The notes under the pieces: model-generated | What the model was told of the DNA's origin: nothing | Databases searched by the model: none | What the model saw: only the letters and a program-made list of their open reading frames with translations | NCBI GenBank assembly: GCA_945903655.1 | Contig: CAMDOY010000212.1 | Location: forward strand, 1 to 6,605 | Direction: 5' to 3' | DNA from: Rhizobium sp. Q54 | Lineage (GTDB): Bacteria; Pseudomonadota; Alphaproteobacteria; Rhizobiales; Beijerinckiaceae | DNA: 6,605 nt | In this document: positions 1 to 6,110 of the stretch, piece by piece | Position numbering within the stretch: position 1 is the stretch's first letter | Layout of the letters: every line of letters begins with the position of its first letter | Program-made: the position numbers and the translations under genes

Positions 1-1166
1 CATCGCGCGAACATTCTCAGGCATGCGTTTGTCACAATCTCTGCGAACCGATTTCTGAATCCGTCTGGGCTTTCTGCGGCGGGCGGAGCAATAATCGGTG
101 CTGCCTTGCGCACCTGCCGCTCGAGAGCCACAAAGGCTTGGTCGACTGCTCGCTTTGGCAAGCCGATCTCCAGCCCGAAGCGCCGAAACAGGGATTGGTC
201 AGCTTCGTCCAACCTTACTCGGCGCCCACCGATGGTTAGCGCCAGCGCCTGATCCAAGCCATCATAGATCGCAGTGTTCAACACATCATACACAGGCGAC
301 AGGCGCAGTCCTGCAGGTGTTTCCAGCAGCGAGAAATTCTTCAAATGCGCATCACAGTTGCCGATGAGCGCGAAGACGAGCAAGCGCCGATAGAAGCGCA
401 ACAGGTCGATTGATGGGCGCACCGAATGCTGCTTGATGATTGATGCAATATCCTCATACGCTGCATTGTACTTGCCCGCGTAGTCCTGCCCGCGAGGTTT
501 GCATAGAATCTGCGCGCAATCCTCGAGCCTTAGCTTTTCGCCGCGTGCGCTCCGGTCGAACCGGGTGACGACAAGGGCCTGCTCCTCGACTACCGAAACA
601 TGGGCCAGCTCGAACTTCGTGACTTCGTTCGTACCCAGCACGGCAGCCGTCCAGCGCAGGCTTAGGGCCTCGTTGCGAACCAGGCTCTGGATCCGCTCCG
701 AATTGAACTTGGCGATGTACGGCGCAAGCCCTTGAGGGGCTGCCGGCCGGAAGGCGTTCCCCTCCTTCACCACGAGAAGTTTCCTCTGGATGCCGGAGAC
801 CGTCCTGCCAGGGCTCGCCGTCGCCTCGGTAATTTCGGGGGCTGGGGCTAGGTCGCTAGGTGGACGCAGGCTCACCGCACCAATGCAGTCGGCGCCGTAC
901 CTCAGGAGGAGGCCGAGATCGTCTTCCTCGAGCACGTGAGCGACCCGGGCCTGCTGCTCACGCAGCCAACCCTCTGGCGCGAGATGCTCGAAGAACGGAT
1001 GAAGCCCTCGGGCCCACTCATGCTCCCGCCGAACCGCTGGGAAGCAACACGCGATTTCATTGTTCCAGCCTGAAGCGTAGGTAAAGCGGGTCCCACCGCC
1101 GGCTGTCTCTGTTAGGCTGCCTGCTAGCTGGTCCTTGTAAAGGATGTCGGCGGTCCGCGAAGCCAT
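1..1166 (-). CDS. hipA: HipA-family serine/threonine kinase toxin (3' end at or beyond the window edge)
   Basis: The frame is open from ATG at 1166 down to base 3, giving 388 residues. The next codon begins TG, so the gene may end with TGA exactly at the edge or run further. HipA kinases phosphorylate glutamyl-tRNA synthetase or other targets, stop growth and promote persistence; they are normally held by a HipB antitoxin. Visible marks in order: an N-terminal HipA subdomain with FFEHLAPEGWLRE (58-70); the Gly-rich autophosphorylation/ATP loop TVSGIQRKL (122-130, Ser124); a candidate ATP lysine in IAKF (Lys153); NEALSLRW (165-172); TRFDR (201-205); the catalytic loop IGNCDAHLKNFSLL (268-281, Asp272, Asn277); and the metal-binding SPVYD (290-294, Asp294). 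All key kinase residues are present, so it looks active. N-terminal and kinase parts are fused, unlike split HipS/HipT systems. ATG 1166 is the only start in frame before an upstream stop at 1242-1244; its Shine-Dalgarno is weak. No HipB-like gene precedes it. Confidence 0.93.
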   Translation of the reverse strand, partial: MASRTADILYKDQLAGSLTETAGGGTRFTYASGWNNEIACCFPAVRREHEWARGLHPFFEHLAPEGWLREQQARVAHVLEEDDLGLLLRYGADCIGAVSLRPPSDLAPAPEITEATASPGRTVSGIQRKLLVVKEGNAFRPAAPQGLAPYIAKFNSERIQSLVRNEALSLRWTAAVLGTNEVTKFELAHVSVVEEQALVVTRFDRSARGEKLRLEDCAQILCKPRGQDYAGKYNAAYEDIASIIKQHSVRPSIDLLRFYRRLLVFALIGNCDAHLKNFSLLETPAGLRLSPVYDVLNTAIYDGLDQALALTIGGRRVRLDEADQSLFRRFGLEIGLPKRAVDQAFVALERQVRKAAPIIAPPAAESPDGFRNRFAEIVTNACLRMFAR

Positions 1167-1186
1167 GCTAAGGTTTATTCCATCCC

Positions 1187-1223
1187 TGCTCGGCAGAGCA
1201 AAAGATTGGCCCCTGGGAACAGG
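1187..1223. promoter_or_regulatory. Two short palindromes in the hipA leader (candidate operators)
   Basis: A perfect inverted repeat TGCTC-GGCA-GAGCA occupies 1187-1200, and CCTG-GGAA-CAGG occupies 1212-1223. They lie between the candidate -10 box and the hipA start, where autoregulating HipB-type repressors bind in known hipBA operons. They do not match the E. coli HipB operator (TATCC-N8-GGATA), so an operator role is inference from position and symmetry. The first could also form a small hairpin in the leader RNA. Confidence 0.3.
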
Positions 1224-1233
1224 TCTGCCTTGC

Positions 1234-1261
1234 CATATAGCCTATCGACTCTAAAAAGCAA
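1234..1261 (-). promoter_or_regulatory. Candidate sigma70-type promoter of hipA
   Basis: On the minus strand TTGCTT (1261-1256) and TATATG (1239-1234) are separated by 16 bp, giving plausible -35 and -10 boxes. Transcription would begin near 1227, leaving a leader of about 60 bases before the hipA ATG. The -35 matches consensus only in part, so this is a weak prediction. Confidence 0.3.
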
Positions 1262-1420
1262 GCCATAATTTCATTTGTTTCTGTCGACTTGGCTAGAGAA
1301 AGTCTTAGTTTTCTTGTGGGCGTTATTTTCGGCCGTCCACTTCCCCCGTCTAGCAAAAGCTTCGCAAGTGCGGCGGCCACCGCGCCTCCCCGCATTCTCC
1401 AGGCAACAGGTCGGCAAAAT

Positions 1421-1448
1421 TTCGAATCCCCGTACACCCCATCCGCCA
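1421..1448 (+). other. Segment resembling the 3' end of a tRNA gene
   Basis: The sequence begins TTCGAATCCCCG, like a tRNA T-loop and 3' T-stem, and ends CCGCCA. The matching 5' T-stem strand is absent (the preceding bases are AAAA-rich) and no rest of a tRNA is seen upstream, so this is not a functional tRNA. Such orphan 3' ends can be attachment-site remnants left by integrases that target tRNA genes. The spacing from T-loop to CCA is about five bases too long for a standard tRNA, so chance resemblance is quite possible. Confidence 0.2.
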
Positions 1449-1524
1449 GATTTTCGTCGCGAACTGGTCCTAAGCCCAAAAATGGCCTGCATTTCTTTGA
1501 GGATTTCAAAGGAATTTGCGAAGG

Positions 1525-1601
1525 CGACCGAACCTCGGAGACCGGGGAAGGGCCGAAAATGGGTCTCTGAAGCCCTTTTGTCTCTTTTCGACCGAACCTC
1601 G
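1525..1601. repeat. 13-bp direct repeat, two copies 64 bp apart
   Basis: CGACCGAACCTCG occurs at 1525-1537 and again, identically, at 1589-1601. The core ACCGAACC reappears inverted at 1610-1617, and GGTTCG again at 1668-1673. A cluster of related sites in a gene-free region suggests a protein-binding array (regulator or recombinase arm sites) or remnants of a repeat element. No function can be assigned. Confidence 0.5.
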
Positions 1602-1617
1602 CCAAAATTGGTTCGGT
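1591..1617. repeat. 8-bp perfect inverted repeat (possible hairpin or operator)
   Basis: ACCGAACC (1591-1598) and GGTTCGGT (1610-1617) are exact reverse complements separated by 11 bases. The right arm is followed on the plus strand by an AT-rich run with few consecutive Ts, so it is not a convincing intrinsic terminator on either strand. The left arm is part of the 13-bp direct repeat, which ties the two structures together. Confidence 0.45.
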
Positions 1618-1818
1618 TAAATAAAACATCTATTTTTCAATGTCTTACGATTTTCGCGGCCTTGCCCGGTTCGTGACGGTTCTCTCGCCTGTCGAGACGA
1701 AATGGGCCTCAACCCGGAGTAGGCGTAGGGGCGCGTGGTTCAGGGAAGCGGAAGGCCTAGGGAAGAACCCTGACGGCATTATGAGCTACTGCCGATTAAA
1801 ATGGCCAAGTAGCGTGTA

Positions 1819-2598
1819 TCAATTCCGCCAAGGCCGCATGTCCGGATAACCGCTTACTGCCCAGGCACCGTCAACCAGCAGGGATGCGCCAGAGACGTAA
1901 CTCGCGTCATCGCTTGCAAGAAAGAGCGCCGGCGCCGCGATTTCCTCCGGTTGTGCGGCGCGGCCTTGAGGGATCCGTTGCAGGAAGGCCGCGTGGATAT
2001 CAGTATCGTCGAACAGTCGTTTAGTCAGCGGCGTTTGAACTAAGCCGGGGAGAATGGCGTTAACACGAATTCCGCTTGGGGTGAGCTCCAAAGCGCCATT
2101 CTTGGTCAACATTTCAACCCCAGCCTTGGCCGCTGAATAGGCCGCGCCGGCATGCATAGGTACATGCGCGTTGAGTGATGCGATATTAACCATCGCCCCG
2201 TGTCCCTGTTTAAGCATGGCCTGTGCCGCGTGTTTCATAGCGAACATCACGCCCTTCAAACAAAGGTCGAGGGTGAAATCCCAATCCGCCTCAACCATCC
2301 GCGCGATATATCCATGCCGATTGGCGCCCGCCACATGAAAGCTTGCATCCACTGCCCCAAATTCATCCAGCGCAGTGGAGAAAAGCGCGGCCACATCATC
2401 TTCTCTGGTGACGTCACCACGCATGGCGATGCCTTTGGGGCCGAGTTCGCTTTGAAGCGTGACTATCCGATCCTGACTTATATCATTAGCCACAACGCGT
2501 CCGCCTTCCGCTAGGAAGCGTCGCGCAATCGCAAGTCCAATGCCCGATGCACCACCGGTAATAACTGCAGTCTTCCCGGTAAACCGTCTGTGCGTCAT
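1819..2598 (-). CDS. Short-chain dehydrogenase/reductase (SDR), classical type, with altered active site
   Basis: A 259-residue cytoplasmic NAD(P)(H)-dependent oxidoreductase, the usual length for a classical SDR. The Rossmann motif TGGASGIG is at 14-21. Asp39 after the second strand (VVANDIS) favours NAD(H) over NADP(H). GDV (61-63) fits the adenine-ring Asp position. The catalytic Ser141 and YSAAK (Tyr154, Lys158) have the standard 13-residue spacing, and LPG (183-185) and the C-terminal SGASLLVDGAW are typical. Two features are odd: the tetrad Asn, normally in a VNLKG-like stretch, is Cys113 (LDLCLKGV), and the NNAG motif reads HVAG (88-91). The start at 2598 is chosen because GGAGG lies just upstream and MTHRRF leads directly into the first strand; the longer frame from 2670 adds 24 unrelated residues. 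It follows dctM by 192 bases in the same direction, so it probably acts on the transported compound or its product. The substrate cannot be read from sequence. Confidence 0.93.
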   Translation of the reverse strand: MTHRRFTGKTAVITGGASGIGLAIARRFLAEGGRVVANDISQDRIVTLQSELGPKGIAMRGDVTREDDVAALFSTALDEFGAVDASFHVAGANRHGYIARMVEADWDFTLDLCLKGVMFAMKHAAQAMLKQGHGAMVNIASLNAHVPMHAGAAYSAAKAGVEMLTKNGALELTPSGIRVNAILPGLVQTPLTKRLFDDTDIHAAFLQRIPQGRAAQPEEIAAPALFLASDDASYVSGASLLVDGAWAVSGYPDMRPWRN

Positions 2599-2676
2599 GT
2601 TTCCTCCAGCGCCGATCATATGTGAGAAGCTGTCCACGCCAGCTTTTGAGCATTCTTCCCAAGGCACCACAGCTAA

Positions 2677-2707
2677 CAGCTGGTTGTGACCGGGGAAAAG
2701 CCAGCTG
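2677..2707 (-). repeat. Hairpin in the dctM-SDR spacer (7-bp stem)
   Basis: CAGCTGG (2677-2683) pairs with CCAGCTG (2701-2707) across a 17-base loop. It lies between the other spacer hairpin and the SDR ribosome binding site. No U-tract follows on the transcribed strand, so it is more likely an RNA-processing or stability element than a terminator, or it may be a chance palindrome. Confidence 0.35.
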
Positions 2708-2727
2708 CATTAGATCGCTTCTGTCGA

Positions 2728-2747
2728 GGCGTCTCGGCGGAGACGCC
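2728..2747 (-). repeat. GC-rich hairpin just downstream of dctM (8-bp stem, 4-base loop)
   Basis: GGCGTCTC (2728-2735) and GAGACGCC (2740-2747) form a perfect stem with a four-base loop, 44 bases past the dctM stop. On the minus strand it is not followed by Ts, so it lacks the second half of an intrinsic terminator. REP-like hairpins in such positions commonly protect the upstream mRNA from 3' exonucleases and lower expression of the following gene, here the SDR. Confidence 0.55.
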
Positions 2748-2790
2748 GCTTACCATGCGACGTTCAAACTCGGCCCGTCATTATCTCACA

Positions 2791-4110
2791 TCACGAATTC
2801 ATCATGCTTGGCAGCCAGGTGATGATGCTGGGGAAGATCATGCATAAAGCCATCCCCAAGAGCATGAGCAGCACAAAGGGAGTTTGTGATTTGTAGATAT
2901 CCATCATCGTGATGCCGGGTGGCGCCACTGCCTTCATATAAAAAAGATTGAAGCCAAAAGGCGGCGTCAGATACGCCAGTTCCATATTGATCACGAAGAT
3001 GATGGCGAACCAAAGCGGATCAAAGCCCAAAGACACAACGATCGGGAAGAAGATTGGCGCTGTCAAAAGCACAATGCCCGTAGGATCGAAAAACATCCCC
3101 ATCACAAACAGGATGATGTTCATGACAATGATCACCGTCCAGGGATCGCCAACGCCCTTGATGAGTGTACTCACCAGAGAGGCCGCACCGGTTACGGCAT
3201 AGAGCGAGGTAAAGGCAGAGGCTGCGAAGACAATCCAAATAACCATGGCGCTCAGGCGGAGCGTAATGAATAATGCCGAAGAAAAACTCTCACGGGTCAA
3301 TGTGCGTTTCAGTGCCGCACTAAGAATCGCGCCGAGGGCGCCGATGGCCGAAGCCTCGCTTGGTGTCGCGATGCCGAAAAACATAGAGCCCATGACGGAA
3401 AAGATAAGCCCGATCGGCAGCAGAAGCGCCACCAGCAGACGCGATCTTTCGCGCAGTGGTAGCCGTGCCTCTACAGGCACAGCCGGCCCTATGTCCTTCT
3501 GAAAATGAGAACGTATCAGAATATAAGCTATGAAAAGACCGCTGAGGAGCAGACCTGGCAGGATGCCCGCTATGAACATCTGCCCTACCGACACGCGCGA
3601 CGTAAGAGCAAGAACGATCATCAAGACACTTGGTGGAATAAGGATGCCAAGCGACCCGCCAGCCGAAATACACCCAATCGCGATCCGTTTGCTGTAGCCA
3701 CGCTTCAACATGGAAGGCAGCGCGATAAGTCCCATGGATGTCGTGGCGGCGCCGCTAATTCCGACCATGGCTGCAAACATGGTGCAGATCAGCACAGTGC
3801 CAGCGGCAAGCCCCCCACGTAGCCCGCCCAACCAATGATACATTAATTCATACATATCCTCGGCAATGCCACATCGTTGCAGCATTGCACCCATGAATAT
3901 GAACATGGGAACCGCAACAAGCAGGAACATATCCATGGCCATATAGGTTCGATTGGCCAGGATGGGCAGCGCGTGGGGCCCCCAGAGGATAATGATGAAA
4001 AAAGTCGCCACACCACCGATCGCAAAGACAAGTGGGACCCCTGCCATCAGAAGCAGGACCAGGCTGCCGAACAGGATAATCGTGAGCCATTCAGGGCCAA
4101 GAGAGAGCAT
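2791..4110 (-). CDS. dctM: TRAP transporter large membrane subunit (DctM family)
   Basis: A 439-residue, very hydrophobic inner-membrane protein, the usual length for the large subunit that forms the transport path of a TRAP system. It uses the sodium or proton gradient to import the substrate delivered by the periplasmic receptor. The sequence shows about a dozen hydrophobic segments. Family signatures are SAGGSLGILIPPS (149-161), FGIATPSEASAIGA (245-258), FFDPTGIVLLTAPIFFP (340-356) and LTPPFGFNLF (381-390), the last also typical of the C-terminal half. No frameshift or gap is seen. ATG 4110 has GGAGG six to seven bases upstream. The start lies 54 bases after the dctQ stop, so the two are surely co-transcribed. 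The family assignment is firm; the substrate is set mostly by the receptor and is unknown. Confidence 0.96.
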   Translation of the reverse strand: MLSLGPEWLTIILFGSLVLLLMAGVPLVFAIGGVATFFIIILWGPHALPILANRTYMAMDMFLLVAVPMFIFMGAMLQRCGIAEDMYELMYHWLGGLRGGLAAGTVLICTMFAAMVGISGAATTSMGLIALPSMLKRGYSKRIAIGCISAGGSLGILIPPSVLMIVLALTSRVSVGQMFIAGILPGLLLSGLFIAYILIRSHFQKDIGPAVPVEARLPLRERSRLLVALLLPIGLIFSVMGSMFFGIATPSEASAIGALGAILSAALKRTLTRESFSSALFITLRLSAMVIWIVFAASAFTSLYAVTGAASLVSTLIKGVGDPWTVIIVMNIILFVMGMFFDPTGIVLLTAPIFFPIVVSLGFDPLWFAIIFVINMELAYLTPPFGFNLFYMKAVAPPGITMMDIYKSQTPFVLLMLLGMALCMIFPSIITWLPSMMNS

Positions 4111-4164
4111 GTTTAACCTCCAGCAGCGATTTTTTTGTTTTGTGCGGCGATTGTCATTTGGCGG

Positions 4165-4740
4165 TTACCCTACTGGCGCGGAGCCTGAGGAAAAGCCGGG
4201 GATGTGGGTTCGGACCGGAAAAACTTCCCGGCCGGTGACAGCCATGCCGATGTTTCGAATAAGCTGTGCCACCACCTGCATTAGGAAAAGGAAGCAACCA
4301 ACCGGGAGAGTTGTCCGCAGCGGATAGTAGATGGGCTTCCAATGCGACATGGTGGTTTCGCCGATCTGCCAGGAATTGATGGTGATCTCCAGCGATACCC
4401 AGAACAACACGCCAAGGTAGAGAAATGCAAAAACACTGGTGAAGACATCAGTGATGGCGCGACCGCGAGGTGATAACTTCCCCCAAAAGATGTCTACATT
4501 AATGTGGCCACCTGTAAGGTATGTGTAGGCACCGCCGAGAACGATATAGGCGCCAAAGATGAAAAGGGAAATTTCGTACGCCCATTGGGAAGGCGAATTC
4601 AAAAAATACCTCATCACAATTTCCCAAACCATGATGAAGAGCATCGGACATATCAGAAACGCGACAATCCAGGCAAATTTGGCGTTGAGCCAATCCGTAA
4701 ACCTAAGATAGGCTTCGATCACTTTCATGGCGTACCCCAT
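4165..4740 (-). CDS. dctQ: TRAP transporter small membrane subunit (DctQ family)
   Basis: A 191-residue inner-membrane protein with four hydrophobic segments (roughly 22-43, 55-75, 97-117, 142-165). It forms the membrane domain together with DctM. Family marks are the first-helix exit RYFLNSPSQWAYEIS (44-58) and GGHINVDIF (77-85), where DctQ proteins carry a conserved H-I-x-V-D pattern. A hydrophilic tail of about 25 residues follows the last helix. The start is uncertain: ATG 4740 has only a weak AGAAA upstream, while ATG 4728 (fifth residue) has GGGG at about the right distance, so the true protein may be 187 residues. It sits between dctP and dctM in the standard P-Q-M order. The spacer to dctP is unusually long and structured. 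Confidence 0.94.
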   Translation of the reverse strand: MGYAMKVIEAYLRFTDWLNAKFAWIVAFLICPMLFIMVWEIVMRYFLNSPSQWAYEISLFIFGAYIVLGGAYTYLTGGHINVDIFWGKLSPRGRAITDVFTSVFAFLYLGVLFWVSLEITINSWQIGETTMSHWKPIYYPLRTTLPVGCFLFLMQVVAQLIRNIGMAVTGREVFPVRTHIPGFSSGSAPVG

Positions 4741-4780
4741 TTTTCTGGAATTATTGCGGCAATTGCTATCAAGAAGCTTT

Positions 4781-4822
4781 GCTTGCGTGCCGAATCTTGG
4801 AAGCCAAGCGGCAGCAACAAGC
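4781..4822 (-). repeat. Long interrupted stem-loop in the dctP-dctQ spacer
   Basis: Three nested pairings share one axis: GCTTG (4781-4785) with CAAGC (4818-4822), TGCCG (4788-4792) with CGGCA (4809-4813), and CTTGG (4796-4800) with CCAAG (4804-4808), closing on a three-base loop. Together that is 15 base pairs with small bulges. It lies 40-80 bases upstream of the dctQ start. Its position suggests control of transcript stability or of read-through from the receptor gene to the membrane genes. Pairing is seen in the sequence; the role is inferred. Confidence 0.5.
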
Positions 4823-4851
4823 TCAGCTTCATGTAAGTTTGACGGGGGCTA

Positions 4852-4876
4852 GGCTGCGCAATTACCTGACGCAGCC
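4852..4876 (-). repeat. Stem-loop just after dctP (7-bp stem)
   Basis: GGCTGCG (4852-4858) pairs with CGCAGCC (4870-4876) across an 11-base loop, 12 bases past the dctP stop. There is no U-tract on the transcribed strand. In TRAP and ABC operons a hairpin after the binding-protein gene often stabilises its mRNA, so that receptor is made in excess over the membrane subunits; that is the likely role here. Confidence 0.5.
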
Positions 4877-4888
4877 CAGCATCAGGGC

Positions 4889-6016
4889 TTAAGCCGGAAG
4901 ACGCTTAGGTCCGTAGTAATCCTTGTAGACTTGGCGCGCCTCAGAATAGATATCAATGACCCTGTCGATGAACGGCATACGGCCCCGCATGCCAACAAAG
5001 CGATTCCAGCACCAGTCAGCAGCTTTGGTAAGTTCATCATCAGGGATCATCATGGTTTGCATCCCGCCATCAGCAAGTCTTTTGCGCCCTCGTACGTCAG
5101 TGGGAATCGTGAGCGCCGAAATCTCCAGGTTCATGACCCGAGCTGCTGATATCATCACCTCCTGCAGGTCAGCGGGCATGGAATTGAAGGTTCTTTGGTT
5201 CATGATCACTTCAGTAACGTCATACGGCACGACTGAAGGGTTTATGTAGTATTTGCAGACCTCATGCATTTTCATGCCGGCCCATGCATCTGGTGAACCA
5301 AAGGCAGCCGCATCAAGTATTCGGGTTTGGATCGCCGTATACACTTCGCCACCCGGGACTGTGACAATGGAGGCACCATTATGGACAAGCCAGTCGGCCC
5401 AAATCCCGAAGGCACGTACCTTCATGCCCCTGAAGTCGGCATACTTCGCTACAGGTCGCGTTGAAACCATAGCGCCCCATTCATCTGAGCAAACATATGT
5501 CAGGTGCGCGATATTGTGTGGCCTATAGGCTTCCTGAAAGACTTCCTTGATGCCCATATATTGGTAAATGAGCTCGTAAAATTCGAGGTTTGTGAATGGG
5601 AAGAAAGGTACCGCCCAAAGATATTCCGCTACCGGCACGATGCCGCGATGGTAGATGGGCGCGGTCACGGCGATGTCAGCAACACCAGACCCAACACCGC
5701 GGAATGTCTCTCCAATACCTAGGAGTACTTCAGCATTGAAGTTCGTCACTTCAATGCGACCGCCTGACATTCTATTGACCCGTTCAACAAAAAGCCTGGC
5801 TGATCGATCCTGGGATTCAATGCCAATACCCGTGAAGTTACTTTGTAGCTTCAGCCGCCAAGTCCGGTTTTGTGCGTTGGCGATTGTAGGGGCCGCGAGA
5901 ACCGCAGAACCAGCAGCACCGATCGCTGCCGTTTTCAGGTAGCTGCGCCGGTTAACTGTCGATGGCTCGTTGATGGCTTTGGCAGCAGCCACGTCAACAG
6001 ATTCATGCTTGGACAT
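4889..6016 (-). CDS. dctP: TRAP transporter periplasmic solute-binding protein (DctP family), Tat-exported
   Basis: A 375-residue extracytoplasmic receptor that captures an organic acid or related anion and delivers it to DctQM. A twin-arginine signal is visible: a polar 22-residue lead, RRSYLK (23-28), a hydrophobic stretch and a likely cut after ANA (46-48). The mature part starts with QNRTWRLKLQSNF, as in DctP receptors. The conserved ligand-binding Arg is probably Arg201 in FRGMKVRAFG (195-204). VPGGEVYTAIQTRILDAA (220-237) is the typical second-domain motif, followed by the family's Tyr-rich stretch CKYYINPSVVPYD. The domain layout recalls the 2-oxoacid receptor TakP more than the C4-dicarboxylate receptor DctP, but this is a loose impression and not a substrate call. 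Tat export suggests folding, possibly with a metal ion, before crossing the membrane. ATG 6016 has GAGGGA about five bases upstream. It is the first gene of the operon. Confidence 0.95.
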   Translation of the reverse strand: MSKHESVDVAAAKAINEPSTVNRRSYLKTAAIGAAGSAVLAAPTIANAQNRTWRLKLQSNFTGIGIESQDRSARLFVERVNRMSGGRIEVTNFNAEVLLGIGETFRGVGSGVADIAVTAPIYHRGIVPVAEYLWAVPFFPFTNLEFYELIYQYMGIKEVFQEAYRPHNIAHLTYVCSDEWGAMVSTRPVAKYADFRGMKVRAFGIWADWLVHNGASIVTVPGGEVYTAIQTRILDAAAFGSPDAWAGMKMHEVCKYYINPSVVPYDVTEVIMNQRTFNSMPADLQEVMISAARVMNLEISALTIPTDVRGRKRLADGGMQTMMIPDDELTKAADWCWNRFVGMRGRMPFIDRVIDIYSEARQVYKDYYGPKRLPA

Positions 6017-6062
6017 TGTTTCCCTCTTCGCGTTGAATTTTTTTGTCTTAAAGCGCGTTGGA

Positions 6063-6095
6063 GTAACGCTGTTACATCGCCAGAAGGTTTGTCAA
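6063..6095 (-). promoter_or_regulatory. Candidate promoter and operator of the TRAP operon
   Basis: A perfect -35 hexamer TTGACA lies on the minus strand at 6095-6090. No good -10 box stands at 16-18 bp spacing (the best there, TAACAG or ACAGCG, are poor). Instead that position is taken by a perfect palindrome GTAAC-GCT-GTTAC (6063-6075). A weak -10 covered by a symmetric site suggests a promoter controlled by a dimeric regulator, for example of the GntR/FadR kind common beside TRAP operons. No regulator gene is in the window. The dctP start follows about 46 bases later. Confidence 0.4.
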
Positions 6096-6110
6096 TAGTG
6101 ATTTTACGCT

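Larger units (their letters stand above)
1167..1818. other. Gene-free spacer between the SDR gene and hipA
   Basis: About 650 bases lie between the SDR stop and the hipA start. Open frames exist on both strands here, but their products are low-complexity, rich in Arg/Ser/Pro, show no family motif and overlap each other, so I do not call a gene. The stretch does hold repeats and palindromes listed separately: a 13-bp direct repeat, an 8-bp inverted repeat, a tRNA-3'-end-like segment, and a hipA promoter candidate with small palindromes. AT-rich patches near 1240-1330 and 1600-1650 alternate with GC-rich ones, as in a patchwork of remnants. It may be a decayed insertion or integration region. 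Confidence 0.6.

Noticed and set aside
499..1084. Plus-strand frames across the hipA region
   Set aside because: They are antisense shadows of hipA, whose motifs are unambiguous on the minus strand.
1168..1629. Minus-strand open frame of 153 codons ending one base before the hipA start
   Set aside because: The position would suit an antitoxin, but the product has no helix-turn-helix, is rich in Arg/Ser/Pro, and crosses the AT-rich promoter-like stretch. No family is recognised. The frame is open on the other strand too, so it is probably chance.
1774..1794. CGGCA/TGCCG hairpin downstream of the SDR as a terminator
   Set aside because: The stem is only 5 bp with an 11-base loop, and no T-run follows on the minus strand.
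1640..1849. Plus-strand open frame of 69 codons
   Set aside because: No ribosome binding site, no recognisable motif, and it runs into the end of the SDR gene on the opposite strand.
2615..2620. TATGAT on the minus strand as a -10 box for a separate SDR promoter
   Set aside because: There is no -35-like sequence at 16-18 bp, and the start would leave almost no leader beyond the ribosome binding site.
2599..2670. Longer N-terminus for the SDR from ATG 2670
   Set aside because: The extra 24 residues are unlike any SDR N-terminus, and the internal ATG at 2598 has a GGAGG site at proper distance.
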